From assembly GCA_965657335.1 (NCBI GenBank), contig CBFHOH010000004.1, positions 144,253-208,252 on the forward strand: a DNA stretch of 64,000 bases. Direction: 5' to 3'. Shown in pieces: positions 53,424-61,410 of this stretch; positions within the stretch are counted from its first letter, which is position 1; every line of letters begins with the position of its first letter. A program made the translations under genes and the position numbers. The notes below the pieces were generated by a model. It made no database searches and was not told where the DNA came from. It was given only the letters and a program-made list of their open reading frames with translations. The DNA is from UBA4582 sp965657335 (GTDB taxonomy: Bacteria; Pseudomonadota; Gammaproteobacteria; Pseudomonadales; Azotimanducaceae).

Positions 53424-53663
53424 ATGGATCTGGAAATTAACCAAACACTGGACGCGAGCGGCCTTACTTGTCCTTTGCCTTTGTTAAAGGCCAAACAGGC
53501 ATTGAATAAACTAAATGCGGGTGAGATTCTGTCTGTTACCAGCACCGACCCCGGTTCCGTGCGGGATTTCAAAGTATTTTGTGACCAAAGTGGGCATCAA
53601 TTACTGGCATCTGAGAAAAGTGCTGCAGAGACATCTTTTCATTACCTACTGAGGAAATCTTGA
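53424..53663 (+). CDS. tusA: TusA family sulfur carrier protein
   Basis: 79 residues. The signature DASGLTCPLPLLKAKQALNKLNAGEILSV contains the sulfur-carrying Cys (TCPLP) of the TusA/YedF/SirA fold. The middle VTSTDPGSVRDFKVFCDQSGHQLL is typical. It transfers persulfide sulfur for tRNA thiolation or other uses. The PerM-type permease gene starts 4 bases after its stop. In Pseudomonas the same pair lies downstream of the M48 protease gene. Confidence 0.92.
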   Translation: MDLEINQTLDASGLTCPLPLLKAKQALNKLNAGEILSVTSTDPGSVRDFKVFCDQSGHQLLASEKSAAETSFHYLLRKS

Positions 53664-53666
53664 TCC

Positions 53667-54761
53667 GTGTATGAGGTGATGCGTGGCTGGGTAAACCGCT
53701 TTCTCTCGGATGAAGAGGGCGTGCTGCTGGCTGCTCTTTTGATCGTCTCCGTGCTTGTCATCGTCACGATGGGTACCGTACTTGCGCCGCTATTGACCGG
53801 CATTGTGCTGGCTTACGTTATGCAAGGCGCAATTAAATCAATGGAACGTTTCCAGATCCCAAAGGGGCTCGCTGTTTCCATTACGTTTGTTATTTTTATG
53901 GGTTTTTTCCTGAGTCTGCTGTTTTTTGTCATTCCACGAGTCTGGCGTCAACTGCAATCGCTCTTCCAAAATATTCCCTCTATGGTTGAGCGAACCCGCG
54001 AACTCCTCAGTGAGTTACCGTTGAACTATCCTGAGTTTGTTAGTGAACAACAAGTCACAAGTTGGATAGAGTTACTCAATGGTGAGTCGGCAGAACTGGG
54101 GCAATGGTTGTTGTCTTTCTCCCTTTCCCAATTGCCGCTGCTCGTGGCGGTTGCCGTTTATATAATGTTAGTGCCCTTGCTGGTGTTCTTCATTCTAAAA
54201 GACCAGCAGCAAATTCTGGCTTGGTGCAGCTCGTATCTACCGCGTGAAAAACCGCTGCTCGATAGAATCGGTCGCGAGATGGATGAGCAAATGGCGAACT
54301 ACATCCGGGGTAAGGTGATTGAGATTATTATCGTTGGTGGCGCCAGTTTTATTTTCTTCCAAGTGATGGGGCTCGAATACGCGGCCCTGCTAGGGTTTCT
54401 CGTTGGCCTCTCAGTCATCGTGCCTTACGTGGGATTTGTCGCCGTAACATTCCCGGTGTTAATTATTGCTTACTTGCAGTTTGGCTGGGGTGCAGATTTT
54501 ATCACGATCTTGATCGGCTACAGCATTATCCAAGGTATTGATGGATTCTTTATTGTGCCATTACTGTTTTCGGAAGCGGTCAACCTCCACCCTATAGCGA
54601 TCATTACAGCGGTGCTTGTGTTTGGAGCGTGGTGGGGCGTTTGGGGGGTGTTTTTCGCAATACCGCTAGCGACGTTGATCAAAGCGATTATGAGTGCATG
54701 GCCTCAAACTGGGTACGAGATTCAGGGAAACATGGCCGTTACGGCGTCAAAGAAAGTATAA
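53667..54761 (+). CDS. PerM/AI-2E family transporter
   Basis: 364-residue inner-membrane protein. About eight helices: two near the N-terminus (LLAALLIVSVLVIVTMGTVLAPLLTGIVLAYVM and LAVSITFVIFMGFFLSLLFFVIP), then helices from LPLLVAVAVYIMLVPLLVFFILKDQQQ and the later GKVIEIIIVGGASFIFFQVMGLEYAALLGFLVGLSVIVPYVG and SIIQGIDGFFIVPLLFSEAVNLHPIAIITAVLVFGAWWG, which are AI-2E/PerM landmarks. Start is GTG 53667. Substrate unknown; the family includes Na+/H+ antiporters and AI-2 exporters. dapA follows after 14 bases. Confidence 0.9.
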   Translation: MYEVMRGWVNRFLSDEEGVLLAALLIVSVLVIVTMGTVLAPLLTGIVLAYVMQGAIKSMERFQIPKGLAVSITFVIFMGFFLSLLFFVIPRVWRQLQSLFQNIPSMVERTRELLSELPLNYPEFVSEQQVTSWIELLNGESAELGQWLLSFSLSQLPLLVAVAVYIMLVPLLVFFILKDQQQILAWCSSYLPREKPLLDRIGREMDEQMANYIRGKVIEIIIVGGASFIFFQVMGLEYAALLGFLVGLSVIVPYVGFVAVTFPVLIIAYLQFGWGADFITILIGYSIIQGIDGFFIVPLLFSEAVNLHPIAIITAVLVFGAWWGVWGVFFAIPLATLIKAIMSAWPQTGYEIQGNMAVTASKKV

Positions 54762-54775
54762 AGTGAGAAATAAAA

Positions 54776-55699
54776 ATGATTACAGGTAGTATCGTAGCCC
54801 TGGTAACACCCATGCATAAAGATGGCTCACTTGACTGGGAGCGCATGGATGAACTTGTGGAATGGCATATTGAGTCAGGCACCAAGGCGATTGTGCCGGT
54901 GGGTACGACCGGTGAGTCAGCCACCGTTGACATCCCCGAACATTGCGAGATCGTCAAACGGGTAGTGAGTGTCGTCAACGGCAGAGTACCAGTGATCGCG
55001 GGAACAGGCGCTAACGCAACTAGCGAAGCAATTGAGCTTTCTCTGGCTGCGCAAAATGCAGGTGCGGACGCCTGTTTGCTTGTGACGCCATATTATAACA
55101 AGCCAACGCAAGAAGGCTTGTACCTGCACTACAAGACGATCGCGGCTGCCTTAAAGATCCCACAAATTCTTTATAACGTGCCAGGTCGAACGGCCTGTGA
55201 CATGCTGCCCGAAACCGTCGCCAGACTGTCGGAAGTCGATGGGATCATTGGTATCAAGGAAGCGACCGGTATTATGAATCGCTGCACCGAAATATTGGAA
55301 CTTTGTGGCGATAAAATGGTCGTTTATTCAGGAGACGATTTAACGTCGCTCGATCTCATTCTCAAGGGTGCGCAGGGCTCTATAAGCGTGACAGCCAATG
55401 TGGCACCTGCAAAAGTGAGCCAGGTGTGTGAGCTAGGAATGTCTGCTTTTGCGGCCATGGAAGAGTCGGGTCAAGAAGGTCGGGCGCAGGAAATGATATC
55501 AGCGGCGAAGTCCCTAGACGCTGAATTGGTCGGGCTTCACAAGAATCTGTTTCTGGAGTCGAACCCTATCCCCGTGAAATGGGCAGTAGAGCAAATGGGC
55601 AAAATAGGTGATGGCATCAGGTTACCGATGACCAGATTATCCACAAGGTTTCATGAACCGGTGATGTCGGCGATGAAACAAGCAGGAGTAGATGTTTGA
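54776..55699 (+). CDS. dapA: 4-hydroxy-tetrahydrodipicolinate synthase
   Basis: 307 residues, slightly longer than E. coli DapA (292). First committed step of lysine/diaminopimelate synthesis from pyruvate and aspartate semialdehyde. Motifs: GSIVALVTPMHKDGSLDWERMDELVEWH, VPVGTTGESATV, AGTGANATSEAIELS, TPYYNKPTQEGLYLHYKTIA, YNVPGRTACDM (catalytic Tyr) and IIGIKEATG (Schiff-base Lys). Complete. Its stop overlaps the bamC TTG start (TTGA), coupling the two genes as in other gammaproteobacteria. Confidence 0.95.
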   Translation: MITGSIVALVTPMHKDGSLDWERMDELVEWHIESGTKAIVPVGTTGESATVDIPEHCEIVKRVVSVVNGRVPVIAGTGANATSEAIELSLAAQNAGADACLLVTPYYNKPTQEGLYLHYKTIAAALKIPQILYNVPGRTACDMLPETVARLSEVDGIIGIKEATGIMNRCTEILELCGDKMVVYSGDDLTSLDLILKGAQGSISVTANVAPAKVSQVCELGMSAFAAMEESGQEGRAQEMISAAKSLDAELVGLHKNLFLESNPIPVKWAVEQMGKIGDGIRLPMTRLSTRFHEPVMSAMKQAGVDV

Positions 55700-56862
55700 A
55701 CACGCAATTTTGGCAATCAATGATGGTTCCGCTCAGAGTAGTGGTTACCATTGCACTGACCGCGATATTTACCCAAGGTTGCAGTTGGCTCGGTGTCGAC
55801 GACGATGTCTACCTTCAAGCAGGTTCAGTTCCAAGAACCACAATCCCCGAGACGCTTGATCAGCCTATTTACGACGATGCAATGAGCATACCTACTGTCA
55901 ATGATGCACGAGGTATCGGCGGTCAAAAACTCGAGCTTGGGTTACCAGAGCCATTGAGCACTGCTTTTGGTGTAGAGCAAATAGTCATCAAACGCATTGG
56001 TGATAACCGTTGGGTATTTATCGATACGCCCCCGGCGGCAGTTTGGCCTCGAATCCGACAGTTTTGGGAAGCGAATAACCTCGAAGTGCAAACGGCTGAT
56101 CCTCGTCGGGGCATTATTGAGTCGGCTTGGTTGGCGTCGCGAGAGGGTGATGCAGATACAACTTACGCAAGCCTGGTAAGCGGCGTTGCTTGGGCAGACC
56201 CGGGCGCAACGGTACAAAATAAATTCAGGCTTACGATAGAGCCCGGTATTAGAAATGGCAGTTGTGAAGTCTTCGTTGAACATAAGCAGGTTCCCCTTGG
56301 GGCGCCCGTTAGACAGGATACTGCCAACTGGAATGGTGGGTCTGACGACGAGTTGCTGGAAAATAAGGTCTTAAGTGAAATGGCTTACTACCTCGGAGAA
56401 AACATTAACCGGTCTATTTCGGTTTCCCGGGAAGCAATGAACATTCGAGGCAAGAGAGCCGAAATTATTCCTGACAAAGAAAAGCCGGTGCTTAAGTATA
56501 AACTAAGCTTCGATAGAGCTTGGGCTACGGTCAATGATGCGTTGGAGAATGCGCGTATCGATGTCGACGATTTAGATAGAGATACCGCCGTGTTCTATGT
56601 GTTCTACGATGATACGATTCAGAAAGAACCAGGATTCTTTGGCAGGATGTTTGGTAGTGATGATGACGAGAGAGAACCTGGGTTTTTTGGCAAACTATTC
56701 TCAAGTGATGACACCCCTCAGCTCGCAGCAAATAAGTACTTGTTGTTTTTAGAAGAGCATGAGCGTGAGGTGCATGTAACCGTCAAAAAAGATGCAGATA
56801 CACTTGCGGACCCATTTATTGCCGAGCGACTTCTCAAGATCGTGAAAGAGTACTCGAGCTAG
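55696..56862 (+). CDS. bamC: Outer membrane protein assembly factor BamC
   Basis: 388 residues. Starts at TTG 55696 inside the dapA stop. The lipobox FTQGC gives lipidated Cys29. Two helix-grip domains follow; IKRIGDNRWVFIDTPPAAVWPRIRQFWEANNLEV is the first and KYKLSFDRAWATVNDALENARIDVDDLDRDTAVFYVFY begins the second. BamC is the accessory lipoprotein of the BAM outer-membrane protein insertion machine. An internal duplication in the second domain (EPGFFGRMFGSDD, then EPGFFGKLFSSDD, period 16 residues at 56626 and 56674) is an unusual insertion. Confidence 0.9.
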   Translation: MNTQFWQSMMVPLRVVVTIALTAIFTQGCSWLGVDDDVYLQAGSVPRTTIPETLDQPIYDDAMSIPTVNDARGIGGQKLELGLPEPLSTAFGVEQIVIKRIGDNRWVFIDTPPAAVWPRIRQFWEANNLEVQTADPRRGIIESAWLASREGDADTTYASLVSGVAWADPGATVQNKFRLTIEPGIRNGSCEVFVEHKQVPLGAPVRQDTANWNGGSDDELLENKVLSEMAYYLGENINRSISVSREAMNIRGKRAEIIPDKEKPVLKYKLSFDRAWATVNDALENARIDVDDLDRDTAVFYVFYDDTIQKEPGFFGRMFGSDDDEREPGFFGKLFSSDDTPQLAANKYLLFLEEHEREVHVTVKKDADTLADPFIAERLLKIVKEYSS

Positions 56863-56898
56863 CAAATTGGCAATTCGATCTCTACCGGAGCAACCATT

Positions 56899-57669
56899 TT
56901 GCGAATAGCCTCCCTGGGCAGCGGCAGCAAAGGCAATGCGACCCTCATTGATGACGGCAAAACCTGTATCATCATCGACCTCGGTTTTACCCTGAAAGAA
57001 ACTGTAAGGCGCCTACAGCGCCTTAATAAGTCGCCGGAAGATATCGATGCGATACTTGTTACCCACGAGCATGCAGATCACATTCAGGGGGTCTCGGTTT
57101 TTGGGCGTAAGTACAATACGCCGGTTTATCTAACACCTGGCACGCACAATCCAGAACGTATGGGCAATGTGCCTGATCTCAACTATATTAATTGCCACCG
57201 TAGTTTTCGCATTGGTAGTCTTGGTATCGAGCCTGTTCCGGTTCCCCATGACGCGAGGGAACCCTGCCAGTACGTTGTGTCCTCAAATGGTTTTAAAGTG
57301 GGTGTATTGACCGACCTGGGGCACATAACACCGTTCGTAGAACAACAGTATCACCGCTGTGATGCACTGCTGCTAGAGTGTAATCACGACATGCAAATGC
57401 TGGATAACGGCCCTTATCCTTGGCAATTGAAGAAACGCGTGTCCGGGTTGCACGGTCATCTCAATAATGAACAGGCTGCCCAGCTACTGCTTAAGATTGA
57501 CTTGTCAAAACTGCAGCATCTGGTCGTTTCTCATGTTAGCGAGAAAAATAATTCAGCCGAGTTGGCTCTGGGCGCCGTAAACAGCGCGCTTCAGCCAGAA
57601 TCGTCCTTTACCGGGAACCTTGTTGTCGCTCTTCAGGACGAAGGTTTTGATTGGCTAGAAGTAAAATAA
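56899..57669 (+). CDS. MBL fold hydrolase, YycJ/WalJ-like
   Basis: 256 residues. Begins MRIASLGSGSKGNATLIDDGKTCIIIDLG, then VTHEHADHIQGVSVFG (HxHxDH) and the later VLTDLGHITPFV, LLECNHD and GLHGHLNNEQAAQLL. This is the YycJ-type single-domain metallo-hydrolase, implicated in DNA or nucleotide processing. It starts at TTG 56899 with GGAG upstream. It follows bamC as it does in Pseudomonas, where purC comes next; purC is absent here. Confidence 0.9.
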   Translation: MRIASLGSGSKGNATLIDDGKTCIIIDLGFTLKETVRRLQRLNKSPEDIDAILVTHEHADHIQGVSVFGRKYNTPVYLTPGTHNPERMGNVPDLNYINCHRSFRIGSLGIEPVPVPHDAREPCQYVVSSNGFKVGVLTDLGHITPFVEQQYHRCDALLLECNHDMQMLDNGPYPWQLKKRVSGLHGHLNNEQAAQLLLKIDLSKLQHLVVSHVSEKNNSAELALGAVNSALQPESSFTGNLVVALQDEGFDWLEVK

Positions 57670-57724
57670 CGCCAATAAAGGATAAATTTAGCACCCCTCG
57701 CCGTCGTAAATTTGATGAATCGGC

Positions 57725-57753
57725 TTGATTACTGTTAAAGCATACAGTACTGT
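57725..57753 (+). promoter_or_regulatory. Promoter of the small SOS-type gene
   Basis: TTGATT (57725-57730), 17-base spacer, TACTGT (57748-57753) as a weak -10. Both hexamers overlap the LexA boxes, so LexA binding would block RNA polymerase. Confidence 0.55.
57730..57749 (+). promoter_or_regulatory. LexA (SOS) box 1
   Basis: TACTGTTAAAGCATACAGTA fits the gammaproteobacterial LexA consensus TACTGT-N8-ACAGTA exactly in both flanks (CTG-N10-CAG core). It overlaps the -35 region of the following gene. Confidence 0.85.
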
Positions 57754-57767
57754 ATGTGTGTACAGTT
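57748..57767 (+). promoter_or_regulatory. LexA (SOS) box 2
   Basis: TACTGTATGTGTGTACAGTT differs from TACTGT-N8-ACAGTA only at the last base and has an alternating T/R centre like the consensus. It shares two bases with box 1; the centres are 18 bp apart. Confidence 0.88.
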
Positions 57768-57813
57768 TATTGAGAGCTGCTGAACAGTGCTCTCCCAGTC
57801 AGAGGATCAAACG

Positions 57814-57999
57814 ATGAAAATTCGACATATCAGGGGCAATTCTTCAAGTGATACGGCCAACGGGATTTCTGAAGGATTGTGGTTGCTTAGCAAAGGCAAC
57901 AGAGTGCTTTACCGGGGCAGTCTTAGTCCTTGGGAGTCGCCAAAGATCATTGCGTCAGCACTCAAACGAGAAGGCAAACTGCTGCGTCAGGTTGCCTAA
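57814..57999 (+). CDS. Small protein under double LexA control, function unknown
   Basis: 61 residues, not recognised: MKIRHIRGNSSSDTANGIS, then EGLWLLSKGNRVLYRGSL and SPWESPKIIASALKREGK. Basic and hydrophilic with no signal peptide or membrane helix, so unlike pore-forming SOS toxins such as TisB. A good AGAGGA ribosome-binding site (57801-57806) stands 7 bases before ATG 57814. Two tandem LexA boxes lie 47-84 bases upstream. It is the only plus-strand gene before the convergent cnoX-like gene, so it is the sole target of this promoter. An unknown DNA-damage response, cell-division or antimutator role is possible. Confidence 0.7.
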   Translation: MKIRHIRGNSSSDTANGISEGLWLLSKGNRVLYRGSLSPWESPKIIASALKREGKLLRQVA

Positions 58000-58040
58000 G
58001 ATAAAATTACCAAACCTATGGGCGCGTAAAATAGAAAGGC

Positions 58041-58895
58041 CTAGTGAAGGAAGGTAAACATTTTTCGACGATAGGCCGTCGCCATCGCGTCGCCTTTGCC
58101 CAACAACTCGAATACTTTGATCATCGTTTTTCGCGCCAACTCATCATCGAAAGACTTGTCCTTCTTGAGCATCGTGAGTAATCCCTCAAGCGCCTCCTCG
58201 ATCTGGTCGTCTGCAATTAATCTAACTGCGGTATCGTATTGCACCTTAAGGTCGTCCGCATTGGCCTCTCGTGCGTCCAACAATTCAGGTAGCGGTGGCA
58301 GTTCATTTGCTAACTCAATAAAGGCGATTCTGTTTTGTGGCTTGCTAATACCTTCGGCGTCAGCAGGCAGACTTGCGAGAATCTGTTTTGCCTCATCGAT
58401 GCGGTTTTCCATAATAAGGAGATCTGAGAGCTCTGTATGTAACGCGTGGTTATTAGGTTCCTCTGCGATGACCTGCTGCAACAGTTCGATGGCTTCCGCT
58501 CGATGACCCTGTGCCAGGTAGACCTTTATTTGTTCCCGAATTCGCTCGACCGAGCTCATGGTGAGTTGCTCAATCATCTCACGTAATGTGGCTTCCTCTT
58601 GGGGACCCTCAAGATCCTGTGCCATTTGTCCCTGAAAAATCACCTTCACAGTAGGCAAGGTCCGAACCGCCAGTTGTTGGACAATCTGTGGGTTCTGTTG
58701 GACATCTACTCTGGCGAGGATGATTTTTTCGCTAAATTCGACAGCAAGTTTGTTAAGAATGGGGGCTAATTGCTCGCTGGGCTCGGCGCCATCGGCATAG
58801 AATTCGAGAAACACTGGGATCTGCTGGGACTTCTCGACAACTTCAGTCTGAAAGTTTTGAACAGAGACTTCTATGATGTTGGGCGACGCGTTCAT
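58041..58895 (-). CDS. cnoX: Thioredoxin-fold co-chaperone CnoX (YbbN)-like protein
   Basis: 284 residues. The N-terminal thioredoxin domain (VEKSQQIPVFLEFYADGAEPSEQLAPILNKLAVEF, ILARVDVQQNPQIVQQLAVRTLPTVKVIFQGQM) has ADGAEPSEQ where thioredoxin has WCGPC, so it has no active-site cysteines. TPR-like helices follow (AQGHRAEAIELLQQVIAEEPNNHALHTELSDLLI and later repeats). This matches CnoX/YbbN, a holdase that works with GroEL and DnaK. Convergent with the small SOS-type gene, 41 bases apart. Confidence 0.9.
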   Translation of the reverse strand: MNASPNIIEVSVQNFQTEVVEKSQQIPVFLEFYADGAEPSEQLAPILNKLAVEFSEKIILARVDVQQNPQIVQQLAVRTLPTVKVIFQGQMAQDLEGPQEEATLREMIEQLTMSSVERIREQIKVYLAQGHRAEAIELLQQVIAEEPNNHALHTELSDLLIMENRIDEAKQILASLPADAEGISKPQNRIAFIELANELPPLPELLDAREANADDLKVQYDTAVRLIADDQIEEALEGLLTMLKKDKSFDDELARKTMIKVFELLGKGDAMATAYRRKMFTFLH

Positions 58896-59067
58896 GTTGA
58901 CTACCTTGCAACGAAATGAATGATTTTCAAAAGTGCGTAGCCTACCTTTTTACGGGCTAAAACTCGATAGCTCTTTGCAAAGGGCTTTTTTCTGCGTGCC
59001 TTTGATCGCTGTATGTCACGTGAAGGGACAGGTAGACTATAAGAATTCTCTCTGGTTTATTATTTTT

Positions 59068-60594
59068 ATGAACATCGACACCTTGCAGCCTTATATTCCT
59101 CACCTGGTCATTACGATGTTGCTAGCTATTCCAATCATCACCGGTATTGTGGTGTTTTTGATTGTGCGCGCTAGTGCCAGAGCTGAAATTGAAGCGCAGT
59201 CGCATGAAGTGGCACTGTCTCAAGCTGCAATGAATCATGAGCTTTCCAGCAAGTCGCTCGCACTAGAGGAGCTGCAGGTGAGGCATGATGAACTGCGCGG
59301 TGAGACCGGAGAGATATCAGCGGCACTCGAAAAAGCAAGGCTTGCAGAGGTCAGTTTGCAAACCCGGGTCGCTGAACTCGAGGATCAAAAAAGAACGCTG
59401 ATAGAAAACCATGAAAGCGTGCAACGGGAATGCCGACAGTTGCGCGTCGATAACGGCGAGCAACGAGAAAAGGTCGCGCATCTGGAAACGACATTAAATG
59501 AACAGCAAAAACAAAACGAAGAGAAACTGGCGTTATTGAATGAAGCCCGAACATCGCTGAATACAGAATTCAAGAACCTGGCTCACGAAATTTTTGAGTC
59601 GAAACAAAAAAGCTTTAAGGAGCAAAGCCAAGTGCAGCTGGACAGCGTGCTTAAACCGCTTGGTGAAAGGATAAAGGACTTCGAGAAGCGGGTAGCGGAT
59701 AGCTACAATCAGGAGAGTAAAGATAGATTTTCTCTGATCAAGGAAGTCAAAAATCTGCAGGAGCTAAACTCGAGGATCAGCCAGGATGCGATTAACCTGA
59801 CCAATGCACTGAAAGGCGAAAGTAAAACTCAAGGAACGTGGGGAGAGGTTATTCTCGAGCGAGTACTTGAGAAATCCGGTCTGGAAAAAGGCCGGGAATA
59901 CGAAGTCCAAATCAGCATGAAGTCGGAGGAGGGTAAACGCTATCAACCTGACGTGATTGTGCATTTACCCGAGGGTAAAGACATCATCATCGACTCGAAG
60001 GTTTCCCTGACAGCCTACGAAAGATACTGCTCTGCAGATGAGGATGCTGTCGCTGAGCGCTCTGAAGCACTCAAAATGCACATACAATCACTGCGACAAC
60101 ACATAAAGCAACTGAGTGAGAAGGACTATCAAAAGCTTGACGGCGTTCGAACGCTCGACTTTGTTTTTCTGTTTGTGCCTATTGAGGCGGCATTTTCCCT
60201 GGGTGTGCAACAGGATAACGATCTCTACTTAGATGCTTTTGACAAGAATATCGTGATGGTTGCGCCCTCTACTTTACTTGCGACACTGCGCACTATCCAA
60301 AATATCTGGCGATACGAACAGCAAAACAAAAATGCCCAGGAGATTGCGAATAAAGCGGGCGCTCTGTACGACAAATTTGTAAATTTTGTGACTGATCTTG
60401 AGGAGGTTGGCACCCGATTAGGGACACTCCAGAAAAGTTATGACAACGCGCATAACAAGCTTATCTCCGGCCGCGGTAGTCTGGTAGGCCGGGCAGAGGC
60501 TGTCAAAGCGCTCGGCGCGAAGGTAAGCAAGGCGTTGCCTCAAGGCGTCGTTGATCGAGCGCTCGAGTCGCCGATTGATACGCCCGATACTTGA
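59068..60594 (+). CDS. rmuC: DNA recombination protein RmuC
   Basis: 508 residues from ATG 59068 (MNIDTLQPYIPHLVITMLLAIPIITGIVVFLIV); an upstream in-frame ATG would add 45 poorly conserved residues. An N-terminal membrane helix is followed by a long coiled coil (about residues 40-165) and the RmuC nuclease-like domain: LKGESKTQGTWGEVILERVLEKSGLEKGREYEVQ, YQPDVIVHLPEGKDIIIDSKVSLTAYERY, YQKLDGVRTLDFVFLFVPIEAAF and LLATLRTIQNIWRYEQQNKNAQEIA. The PD-(D/E)xK-like DSKVS is intact. It limits inversions at short repeats. Confidence 0.92.
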   Translation: MNIDTLQPYIPHLVITMLLAIPIITGIVVFLIVRASARAEIEAQSHEVALSQAAMNHELSSKSLALEELQVRHDELRGETGEISAALEKARLAEVSLQTRVAELEDQKRTLIENHESVQRECRQLRVDNGEQREKVAHLETTLNEQQKQNEEKLALLNEARTSLNTEFKNLAHEIFESKQKSFKEQSQVQLDSVLKPLGERIKDFEKRVADSYNQESKDRFSLIKEVKNLQELNSRISQDAINLTNALKGESKTQGTWGEVILERVLEKSGLEKGREYEVQISMKSEEGKRYQPDVIVHLPEGKDIIIDSKVSLTAYERYCSADEDAVAERSEALKMHIQSLRQHIKQLSEKDYQKLDGVRTLDFVFLFVPIEAAFSLGVQQDNDLYLDAFDKNIVMVAPSTLLATLRTIQNIWRYEQQNKNAQEIANKAGALYDKFVNFVTDLEEVGTRLGTLQKSYDNAHNKLISGRGSLVGRAEAVKALGAKVSKALPQGVVDRALESPIDTPDT

Positions 60595-61101
60595 TTTTGA
60601 CATCGTAAAAATTGACGACTGGTATCTTAAAAAAGCGTGTTTATATCCCTTATTTTTACACTCGTGTGGTTGGGCCTCGCCTCAACAGTTGGTGTCCACT
60701 TACAGGAATGATCGATTTATTCACAACCTGACCCAATTTTGCATTTTGCGACTTAGGAGAGTTATCCACTATTTGTCATTAATATAGTGACGTAAACCAT
60801 TGAATATTATAGTAATAATATAATTGTACAAAAAACGTACAGTGCTGTTTTGTTGCAATTTGGCTATGCACAGAAGGATTCTGTTTATTATCCCCAGAGT
60901 TATCCACAGATATTGTGGACAGTTTCGAGCCATTTCAATGCCGTCTATGTTCTTGCTGAATTTTGTCAGGATAGCTTTGATTGATTGACACGAGACGTCG
61001 GCTCCGTGATCCTACCGCATCAGAGCTTTGTCAGGGTTTTCGCTTGATTCCATTATCGATTATGCCCGACGTAAACTAATAATAAGAATCAGGAAGTCGT
61101 T
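60595..61101. other. 507-bp intergenic region with DnaA-box-like sites and an AT-rich core
   Basis: Perfect TTATNCACA sites: TTATTCACA (60717-60725) and TTATCCACA (60900-60908). Single-mismatch sites: TTATCCACT (60762-60770), CTATGCACA (60864-60872) and TTATCCCCA (60888-60896). An AT-rich tract occupies 60781-60840. GATC sites are few. The region holds the promoter of the DUF4212/symporter pair and could also be a DnaA-binding or replication-related locus. No coding sequence is convincing. Confidence 0.6.
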
Positions 61102-61407
61102 ATGTCTGATCAAGAAAATGCCTACTGGCGCGCGAATATTCGCCTTATGTTGTCTTTGCTGTTTGTTTGGTTCGTCGTCTCATTCGGCTGTGGGATTCTG
61201 TTCCTCGACTTCTTAAATCAATTTCAGCTATTTGGCTTCAAGCTGGGTTTCTGGTTTTCCCAGCAGGGATCGATTTTTGTTTTTGTCTGTCTGATTTTTA
61301 TTTATACCTGGCGAATGAACCATTTGGACAAAGTTTTTGGTGTTGAAGAATCAGACAGCGAGTCACCCCAAACAGGGACCGCTGATTCAATTGACGGGGA
61401 GTCCTGA
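61102..61407 (+). CDS. DUF4212 small subunit of a sodium/solute symporter
   Basis: 101 residues. YWRANIRLMLSLLFVWFVVSFGCGILFLDFLNQFQLFGFKLGFWFSQQGSIFVFVCLIFIYTWRMNHLD holds two membrane helices and is the DUF4212 (small sodium:solute symporter subunit) signature. The acidic tail is disordered. It precedes the large symporter gene by three bases and probably forms a complex with it. Confidence 0.92.
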   Translation: MSDQENAYWRANIRLMLSLLFVWFVVSFGCGILFLDFLNQFQLFGFKLGFWFSQQGSIFVFVCLIFIYTWRMNHLDKVFGVEESDSESPQTGTADSIDGES

Positions 61408-61410
61408 TTG

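Noticed and set aside
60551..60787. 78-codon ORF starting inside the end of rmuC
   Set aside because: Runs through the DnaA-box region out of frame with rmuC and has no ribosome-binding site or protein-like pattern.
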